Assembly (NCBI GenBank): GCA_002434245.1
Contig: DJJR01000076.1
Span: 26,874 to 88,031, forward strand
DNA: 61,158 nt
Origin: Pelosinus fermentans
GTDB lineage: Bacteria; Bacillota; Negativicutes; DSM-13327
Direction of reading: 5' to 3'
Positions 55,587-61,158 of the stretch are shown here, in pieces (position 1 is the stretch's first letter; each line of letters opens with the position of its first letter). The translations under genes and the position numbers were made by a program. The notes below the pieces were generated by a model. That model had not been told where the DNA came from, did no database searches, and worked only from the letters and a program-made list of their open reading frames with translations.

Positions 55587-56671
55587 TTAACTCCCTCCTT
55601 AGCGCAGCGCAAATAGCGTTTACCGCCATTCTCTGTCACTAAACCACGTAATTCAAACTGAAGTAATATATATGTAATGACTGCGGTACTCAGCTTTGTT
55701 TTCATGACGATATCTTCAATCCCTAAAGAATTCTCATATGTAAGAATATCATAAACCATTGCTTCCTCGCTAGTGAGGTCGATTCTTTGCGTCTCTTTCT
55801 CTTTAATAACAATGTCATATTCTTCCAATATATCAGCAGTACTATCAATAAGTTTAGCACCCTGTTTTACAAGTCGATGTGTCCCTTTGCTAGATGGTGA
55901 AAAAATACTGCCAGGCACAGCAAAAACATCACGTCCTTCTTCTAAGGCAAAATCGGCTGTAATTAATGCTCCGCTTCTTTCTGCAGCTTCCACCACTACC
56001 ACCCCACGGGACAAACCATTAATAATTCTGTTTCGCGCTGGAAAATGACCAGGATGCGCCATGGTACCAGGAGCATATTCAGAGACTACAGCACCACTCT
56101 CTGCAATTTGGTTTATCAATTTACCATTTTCCGGTGGATAGTTAATATCCACTCCACAACCAAGAACTGCTATTGTATATCCATCTTTCAATAATGCACC
56201 CTGATGAGCAGCTGTATCAATACCCCGGGCAGCACCACTCACTACCCATACTCCAGCTTCATTAAGCTCCGCTGCTAGTAACTGTGCAACATTTTTCCCA
56301 TAGGATGTAGCCTTCCTCGCCCCGACAATGGCAATAAGATGATCAGTAATTGGCAATGCACCGCGATAAAACAAAACTTGAGGTGCATTGTAAGTATTTA
56401 GAAGCAGCTTAGGATATTCGGAATCATTATGAGAACAAATCCGAATTCCTTTTCTTTCCCAATCACATGCTAATGTATATATATCTATTTTTTCCCGATG
56501 TATGAGTAATTTATTATAGATTGCTTCATCTAAATGCCCACATAACAATAAATCACGCTTATTAGCCAGCCATGCCTGCTGAGCGCTTCCAAAAAAAGAA
56601 ACCAATCCTTTAAGACGTACGTTACCAATTCCAGCTATCATCTGTAATGCTGCCATGTATATTTTTTCCAT
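55583..56671 (-). CDS. dprA: DNA-processing protein DprA (Smf)
   Basis: 362 residues. A SAM-like N-terminal part (about 1-60), the Rossmann-like DprA core (AIVGARKATSYGK, VSGAARGIDTAAHQGAL, FPARNRIINGLSRGVVVVEA), and a C-terminal winged helix (about 295-355). DprA loads RecA on incoming single-stranded DNA during natural transformation. The dprA-topA-trmFO order is widespread in Firmicutes. GGAGG four bases before the ATG. Confidence 0.96.
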   Translation of the reverse strand: MEKIYMAALQMIAGIGNVRLKGLVSFFGSAQQAWLANKRDLLLCGHLDEAIYNKLLIHREKIDIYTLACDWERKGIRICSHNDSEYPKLLLNTYNAPQVLFYRGALPITDHLIAIVGARKATSYGKNVAQLLAAELNEAGVWVVSGAARGIDTAAHQGALLKDGYTIAVLGCGVDINYPPENGKLINQIAESGAVVSEYAPGTMAHPGHFPARNRIINGLSRGVVVVEAAERSGALITADFALEEGRDVFAVPGSIFSPSSKGTHRLVKQGAKLIDSTADILEEYDIVIKEKETQRIDLTSEEAMVYDILTYENSLGIEDIVMKTKLSTAVITYILLQFELRGLVTENGGKRYLRCAKEGVK

Positions 56672-56741
56672 TTTTCCTCCAACATGATCACATTTACCTA
56701 ATCACATAGTTATTCAGGAAAATCAGTATAAAATAATGGTA

Positions 56742-56750
56742 ATTATAGCA
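56742..56750 (-). promoter_or_regulatory. Extended -10 promoter of dprA-topA
   Basis: TGCTATAAT on the minus strand is a perfect extended -10 element, about 70 bp upstream of the dprA ATG. No good -35 is present, as is common for this class. A small CCAAC/GTTGG hairpin (56768-56788) upstream may end the glycosyltransferase message. Confidence 0.45.
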
Positions 56751-56807
56751 CACTTCCACAATACACACCAACAAAAAATGCCAGTTGGGAAAACCTTACC
56801 ACAGCGA

Positions 56808-57950
56808 TCAGCAATTCCTTCTTATTTCAGCTTGAGAATAAATGTAATCAGCTATAGTCACAGCAGCCTCAGGTCGTCCTATTTTCAAAGAATTCTGTCG
56901 CAATCTTATTAATTCATCTGGCTGCTCCATAAATAACTTTTCTATGATTAGCTGTATATCAAATAAAGAATCTGCCCTCAAAGCCACTTGCTGCTCAATT
57001 AAATAATTTGTATTTGCTTCCTCTTGCCCTGGTATAGGTTGATAAATGAGCATCGGTATACCTGCACATAAGATTTCTGCACACGTTATTCCTCCTGGCT
57101 TCGAAATGATTAGATCTGTAATTGCCATTAATTCATTAACATAGTCAACATATCCTAAAACTTGGACCTTATTGCGCAGCCTAGGCCGTAAATTCATCAC
57201 TTTCTGGTACATTTTTTTATTCTTGCCTGTAACAACAATTATTTGTAATAGAATGCCAATATTTTCACAACATTGAACAATTTTATCCATGGGTAGAAGT
57301 CCTGCTCCGCCACCCATAATCAGAATTGTTTTTATCTCACTACAAAACTGTAAATTTTGCATTACTTTTTCTTTATCAGATACTCGTGAAAATTTTTCAT
57401 CAACAGGAATTCCCATAACCTTTATACCATTACCATTTATACCGTGGTCCAATAAGAATTTACCCATTTTTTCATTGGCAATAACATAATGTTGAATTTC
57501 AGGATAAACCCACAAGCGGTGAACAACAAAATCTGTGACTACACCAACTACCGGAATGGCAATTTTCCTATCTTTTAATAAAGAAGCAATAATCCCAGCA
57601 GGAGTAGCATGAGTACATACAATAATATCTGGATTATACCCTAAAATGTATTGTTCCATTCTTTTGGCCAAATAGCGACTAATGATCTGACGACCTACTA
57701 GCGCAAGCCGACTATCATTTCCCCAGCCATAGGCCATCCCATACACGTTAGGAAATAATTCTAATACTTTGAAGTAAATAGCTAAAATATTTTTACCAAC
57801 AAATATATTTAAAAAATCAAATACATTTACTAGTTTGGTTTCAACGTGATTATATTGTCGGCACATTACTTCAGCAATTGATTGGGCTGCTTTTATATGG
57901 CCTGCCCCTATTGGAGCACTAATAAATAACACTTTACATGATTTAGCCAA
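56808..57950 (-). CDS. Glycosyltransferase of the MGDG synthase/UgtP type
   Basis: 380 residues in two Rossmann halves. The N-terminal half opens with SAPIGAGHIKAAQSIAE, the MGDG-synthase signature. The C-terminal half is GT28-like with IMGGGAGLLPMDKI, SKPGGITCAEILCAGIP and the NDP-binding PGQEEANTNYL. Relatives add galactose or glucose to diacylglycerol (UgtP, MGDG synthase) or make related lipids; the sugar and acceptor here cannot be read from the sequence. TTG start with TAGGAGG 10 bases upstream. It stands between folK and dprA. Confidence 0.88.
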   Translation of the reverse strand: MAKSCKVLFISAPIGAGHIKAAQSIAEVMCRQYNHVETKLVNVFDFLNIFVGKNILAIYFKVLELFPNVYGMAYGWGNDSRLALVGRQIISRYLAKRMEQYILGYNPDIIVCTHATPAGIIASLLKDRKIAIPVVGVVTDFVVHRLWVYPEIQHYVIANEKMGKFLLDHGINGNGIKVMGIPVDEKFSRVSDKEKVMQNLQFCSEIKTILIMGGGAGLLPMDKIVQCCENIGILLQIIVVTGKNKKMYQKVMNLRPRLRNKVQVLGYVDYVNELMAITDLIISKPGGITCAEILCAGIPMLIYQPIPGQEEANTNYLIEQQVALRADSLFDIQLIIEKLFMEQPDELIRLRQNSLKIGRPEAAVTIADYIYSQAEIRRNC

Positions 57951-57975
57951 CTTTCGTTAGCCTCCTATCTTATCG

Positions 57976-58473
57976 TTATAAAAAATCTAAATTTATTTTT
58001 TTATAGAATACGACATCATCAACGTCATTCATTGTTTGCAATAGTTCTTTAGAAGTTAATCCTTGATATACAGGAAGATCATATGCAATCTCTTGCAACG
58101 GTATAAGAACAAAGGCTCTCTCATGTAAGCGGGGGTGAGGTAATTGCAGCACCTCATCCCGGATAATATGGCTATGATAAACAAGAATATCAATATCTAT
58201 ATTTCTAGGACCCCAGCGCTGCTTACGGACTCTGCCTAATTGATGTTCTACATGTAGACATTCTGTTAGCAACTCATAGGGATTTAACATAGTATTAATA
58301 CTAATAACTAAGTTTAAAAAGTTGGGTTGATTTACAAAACCAACAGGTTTTGTTTCATATAAAGATGATATGTTATTAATAGTAATTTTACTCTGCTTAT
58401 CTAATTCGCTAATCGCCGACTTTATATACCTTTCGCGGTCTCCCATATTAGAACCTAATCCAAGTATAATCAT
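57976..58473 (-). CDS. folK: Hydroxymethyl-dihydropterin pyrophosphokinase
   Basis: 165 residues, LGLGSNMGDRERYI start, WGPRNIDIDILVY (metal and ATP site) and PHPRLHERAFVL. It transfers pyrophosphate to 6-hydroxymethyl-7,8-dihydropterin, the substrate of FolP. It ends a folP-folB-folK unit with nearly no spacing. Confidence 0.96.
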   Translation of the reverse strand: MIILGLGSNMGDRERYIKSAISELDKQSKITINNISSLYETKPVGFVNQPNFLNLVISINTMLNPYELLTECLHVEHQLGRVRKQRWGPRNIDIDILVYHSHIIRDEVLQLPHPRLHERAFVLIPLQEIAYDLPVYQGLTSKELLQTMNDVDDVVFYKKINLDFL

Positions 58474-58477
58474 TACT

Positions 58478-58840
58478 TTATTTACTCCGGCTTATTTCTA
58501 CCTGAACAAAATCTAGCGGTCCAGGGATAGGTACAGCAGGTTTACGAATTCTTATAGTAACATCCGTCGCAATGCTTGTCTTTAAAATTAATTCTGCAAT
58601 ATGTCCGCCAACTGCTTCTAATAGTTGGAATCTTTGATTCTCCATAACGTCTTTAATTTGAGAGTAAACCATCGTATAATCAATTGTATCAGTGAGCTTA
58701 TCCGTTTTAGAAGCTTCACTTAGATCCGCATGTATTTGGGCATCCACATAGAAACGCTGCCCTTGTTCGCGTTCATATTCATAAACACCATGAAACCCAT
58801 AAAACACCATATTTTCTAATAGTATTGTATCCTTCATCAT
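58478..58840 (-). CDS. folB: Dihydroneopterin aldolase
   Basis: 120 residues, a single FolB/T-fold domain: MVFYGFHGVYEYEREQGQRF at the start and IDYTMVYSQIKDVMEN in the middle, with the catalytic Lys in the RKPAVPIPG segment. It cleaves dihydroneopterin to glycolaldehyde and hydroxymethyl-dihydropterin. Its ATG overlaps the folP stop. Confidence 0.95.
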   Translation of the reverse strand: MMKDTILLENMVFYGFHGVYEYEREQGQRFYVDAQIHADLSEASKTDKLTDTIDYTMVYSQIKDVMENQRFQLLEAVGGHIAELILKTSIATDVTIRIRKPAVPIPGPLDFVQVEISRSK

Positions 58841-60039
58841 ATATCACTCCTCATCATCGCATCTGTCATTCGTGCGATTCTAGTCATTGCTTGTACATTG
58901 TGTACACGAACAATATTACTACCCTTCATTATTCCAATTGACACGGTAGCACCTGTCCCTTCAACCCGCTCTTCTACTGGCAGGCCTAGCACTTCACCAA
59001 TAAATCTTTTATTAGAAGTACCAAGTAATATCGGGCAGCCTAATGATCTTAACTCATCTAAACGCGACATTACTATCAAATTTTGATCTGGCGTCTTTCC
59101 AAATCCAATACCCGGATCAATAATAATGTTATTAGGATCAATACCTGCTTGAATGCCAATAGAGATACTCTTTTGCAAAAAATTATATATTTCTGACATA
59201 ATATCTTGCTGATACTGTGTAGTATCTTGATTATGCATGATAATTACAGGCACATTATACCCAGCTACTACCTTCGCCATATTATGATCCTGCTGTAGTC
59301 CCCATATGTCATTGATCATATGAGCCCCTAATTTTAACGCCTCCAGCGCAACGCTGGATTTGTATGTGTCCACCGAAACAGGCACTGTAGATATCGATAA
59401 GACTCGTTCTAATAAGGGACCTAATCGATTCATTTCTTCTTCAGCTGATATTTTTTCAGCTCCAAAATAGGGTCTAGTAGATTCAGCACCAATATCAATA
59501 ATATCAGCACCACACTGTATCATCTCTTCAACATGATACAGAGCTTTGTCGATGGTATTATATTTACCGCCATCTGAGAAAGAGTCTGGTGTAACATTTA
59601 AAATCCCCATTATTAAAGTGCGCCTTGGCATAATCTTTAGAGAATGATGCTGCCAATCATATGAGCGTTGAGGAAAATTCTCAATATTATTTAAAGCTTT
59701 CTCAATAGCCTCTGCAATTGCAGGTAAACCCAATGGTTCTACCTGCAATTGAGCAACAGCCATTTGAAATTGTTCTATTGTTGCACACAACAAAACATCT
59801 GCATATGCAATCTCAAGATCCATTGTACTTCTTCCTACAATGACCTCTCCACCTTTAATCAAAAATGCTTGCTTTAAAAGGTTAGCATTTTTCATTGAAA
59901 CATTTTCTAATTTTATTACCCTAAATACAACTTTTTCATCCATAACCGGAATGTTAGTCTTATCATAATTTATCCTAGCTAATTCCATCTCAGCCTGCTT
60001 TAGATTATCAATTCCTAAAATACGTACATTAAATGTCAT
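58837..60039 (-). CDS. folP: Dihydropteroate synthase with N-terminal extension
   Basis: About 400 residues, where the usual enzyme has 260-280. From about residue 140 on the DHPS barrel is complete: ILNVTPDSFSDGGKY, GAESTRPYFGAEKI, IIDPGIGFGKTPDQN and LGTSNKRFIGEV. The first 130 residues form an extra mixed alpha/beta domain (VRILGIDNLKQAEMELARI, GGEVIVGRSTMDL, CATIEQFQMAVAQL). This long form is known in several Clostridia and related bacteria, but the role of the extra domain is not established to my knowledge. ATG at 60039 eight bases after AGAAGGAGG. Confidence 0.93.
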   Translation of the reverse strand: MTFNVRILGIDNLKQAEMELARINYDKTNIPVMDEKVVFRVIKLENVSMKNANLLKQAFLIKGGEVIVGRSTMDLEIAYADVLLCATIEQFQMAVAQLQVEPLGLPAIAEAIEKALNNIENFPQRSYDWQHHSLKIMPRRTLIMGILNVTPDSFSDGGKYNTIDKALYHVEEMIQCGADIIDIGAESTRPYFGAEKISAEEEMNRLGPLLERVLSISTVPVSVDTYKSSVALEALKLGAHMINDIWGLQQDHNMAKVVAGYNVPVIIMHNQDTTQYQQDIMSEIYNFLQKSISIGIQAGIDPNNIIIDPGIGFGKTPDQNLIVMSRLDELRSLGCPILLGTSNKRFIGEVLGLPVEERVEGTGATVSIGIMKGSNIVRVHNVQAMTRIARMTDAMMRSDI

Positions 60040-60072
60040 TTTTTCCTCCTTCTGCACACCAACATATCCCTT

Positions 60073-60081
60073 ATTGTACCA
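60073..60081 (-). promoter_or_regulatory. Extended -10 candidate for folPBK
   Basis: TGGTACAAT on the minus strand, about 35-40 bp before the folP ATG. One mismatch from the ideal extended -10; no clear -35. Confidence 0.35.
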
Positions 60082-60111
60082 CAGCTACGACTTTTTTTAT
60101 GAATACTTTTT

Positions 60112-60146
60112 AGTCAATTCGATTATATAACACAATCGAATCGACT
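60112..60146. promoter_or_regulatory. 13-bp inverted repeat upstream of folP
   Basis: AGTCAATTCGATT (60112-60124) and AATCGAATCGACT (60134-60146) pair over 13 positions with one G-T, around a 9-base spacer. It lies upstream of the folP promoter candidate and is distinct from the terminator at 60164-60207. It may be an operator or a second weak terminator. Confidence 0.4.
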
Positions 60147-60163
60147 TTTAGCAAATCCAATTA

Positions 60164-60207
60164 TAAAAAATAAGGAAAGACTTGAGTAAAACTGAAGTCT
60201 TTCCTTA
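60164..60207 (-). terminator. Terminator of the zinc-ribbon gene
   Basis: TAAGGAAAGACTT (60171-60183) and AAGTCTTTCCTTA (60195-60207) form a perfect 13-bp stem with an 11-base loop, followed on the minus strand by TTATTTTTTATAA. It lies seven bases past the stop. Confidence 0.87.
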
Positions 60208-60213
60208 CTTTTA

Positions 60214-61017
60214 TTACACTATATGTTCAATTGCTTCAAAAGCCTCAACTAATTCTCGATTAGTAATAAACTCAATGCGTTCTATTTTTTTGTCTTTATA
60301 AATAAACTCAAGAGATTTATTGTCTTTCACAACTTTCAATAACAATGTATAGGATATTACCAACCATCGAAATTCTGTCATAACCGCATATTTATATATA
60401 ATGTATATATTTTTATTCGTTATAACCAGAATCCCTTTTTTACTTTCCCCATATTTAATAGAAAAGACATTGGTAATTTGATCGCCTATCCACAAATTCA
60501 TTGGCAGACCTTCAATAGCTTTTTGCATTTGTAAATTCAGCTTACCAAACATGGGAAATAATTCATTCAAAGAAGGATTATTGTTAAATTCACCTGGAAT
60601 AATACTAACGCTTGCTTGACCTCTTAGAAAAGCAGTATGTAAGTTTATAATATCGTCTCGTTTAGCCTTATAAATAATAATACTTGGCATGTTATCCACA
60701 GCTAAGCGAAGGGCAAAGGCACTCCTCACTAGTATCTTTTCTAAAACTCTTATTAGATTCACTTTATCAGTTGTATACTTCAATATGATACTGTAATATT
60801 CATCATCCATTTGTTGCCGTAAGGTATCTCTCACGTAAATCTCATTCTTTATCTTCTTCTCTTGGCTAACATTCTTTGATAACGTGTTTTCTTTTATAAC
60901 TTCATGTTGAGTAAGCTCTAAAGATTTTTTTCCACAAAAGGGACAGAATTTCATCATATGATTTTGCGGCAACTCTTCACCACAAAAAGGACAATATTTA
61001 AAACCACTATACGTCAT
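60214..61017 (-). CDS. Zinc-ribbon protein with bacterial PH-like domain, function unknown
   Basis: 267 residues. The N-terminus has two CxxC pairs, YCPFCGEEL (Cys9, Cys12) and FCPFCGKKS (Cys25, Cys28), a double-knuckle zinc ribbon. The middle (about 65-170) is helical, with a conserved-looking RSAFALRLAVDNMP. The C-terminal 90 residues read as a beta-rich PH/GRAM-like domain (GILVITNKNIYIIYKYA) ending in a helix. Zinc ribbon plus PH-like modules are seen in uncharacterised Firmicutes membrane-associated proteins; no function can be given. It stands alone between its own promoter and a strong terminator. Confidence 0.65.
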   Translation of the reverse strand: MTYSGFKYCPFCGEELPQNHMMKFCPFCGKKSLELTQHEVIKENTLSKNVSQEKKIKNEIYVRDTLRQQMDDEYYSIILKYTTDKVNLIRVLEKILVRSAFALRLAVDNMPSIIIYKAKRDDIINLHTAFLRGQASVSIIPGEFNNNPSLNELFPMFGKLNLQMQKAIEGLPMNLWIGDQITNVFSIKYGESKKGILVITNKNIYIIYKYAVMTEFRWLVISYTLLLKVVKDNKSLEFIYKDKKIERIEFITNRELVEAFEAIEHIV

Positions 61018-61057
61018 CCTCTTCCACCCCGCTTATATAAAAAATCCAACTTTTACT

Positions 61058-61090
61058 ATATTATCAATTTTATATTATTGTACAATAATA
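61058..61090 (-). promoter_or_regulatory. Promoter with overlapping palindrome for the zinc-ribbon gene
   Basis: TTGTAC (61080-61085) and TAATAT (61058-61063) on the minus strand are 16 bp apart, about 40 bp upstream of the ATG. A perfect 18-bp palindrome, TATTATTGTACAATAATA (61073-61090), covers the -35. This is the geometry of an operator that would block RNA polymerase. Confidence 0.45.
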
Positions 61091-61158
61091 GTAAAAAGAC
61101 CGCAATCAGAACTTATCATTCTAATATTTTTAAAAACAAAACACCATTCACTTGCGTG
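61091..61158. other. AT-rich right edge, no gene seen
   Basis: The last 68 bases contain no recognised open frame or hairpin. They may belong to the promoter region of a neighbouring gene outside the window. Confidence 0.4.

Overview
The window is a gene-dense piece of a low-GC Firmicutes chromosome with an almost entirely leftward (minus-strand) layout. The order flgB-flgC-fliE...flhA-flhF-flhG-cheBAWCD-fliA-rpsB-tsf-pyrH-frr-uppS-cdsA-dxr-rseP-ispG-proS, preceded by topA-trmFO-hslV-hslU-codY, is the classical Bacillus/Clostridia arrangement. FapA (DUF342), a TIGR02530 protein and a soluble lytic transglycosylase inside the flagellar cluster, together with the base composition, suggest a Negativicutes/Sporomusaceae (Pelosinus-like) organism. 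That last step is inference from gene content, because no 16S gene is present.

Right end (61158 to 52054, read leftward): a zinc-ribbon protein, a folP-folB-folK folate cluster, an MGDG-synthase-like glycosyltransferase, dprA, topA and trmFO. Next comes a 323-bp stretch where xerC normally sits. It holds only what looks like the frameshifted 3' end of xerC. Then follow hslV, hslU and codY, closed by a 20-bp-stem terminator.

Middle (48599 to about 16500): one very long flagellar/chemotaxis cluster of 36 genes. It encodes rod, MS-ring and switch parts, the export apparatus, hook and hook-length control, the chemotaxis core (cheY, cheB, cheA, cheW, cheC, cheD; no cheR), the FlhF/FlhG placement pair, a PilZ protein, sigma-28, FapA and several uncharacterised accessory proteins. 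motA/motB are not at their frequent position between flbD and fliL. The hook protein carries a roughly 190-residue Ala-rich insertion.

Left-middle (16473 to 6237): an rpsB promoter and leader, then translation and envelope/isoprenoid genes (rpsB, tsf, pyrH, frr, a 69-aa gene, a half-ferredoxin remnant, uppS, cdsA, dxr, rseP, ispG, proS). Several intergenic hairpins may partition expression.

Left end (6100 to 1): an ArsC-family protein, an Rmd1/YagE protein, a CoA-binding protein with thioredoxin, and a FeoB-type GTPase gene cut off in its membrane domain. The cut lies a few bases from the 3' end of a large serine recombinase gene. This is most simply read as one end of an integrated element inside feoB, whose other end lies outside the window. 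A YitT-family membrane protein follows. No tRNA, rRNA, CRISPR array or insertion sequence was recognised. The most noteworthy items are the feoB/recombinase junction, the Ala-rich hook insertion, the xerC and ferredoxin remnants and the candidate rpsB and pyrH leader RNAs. I did not see a defence island or other wholly new multi-gene system.
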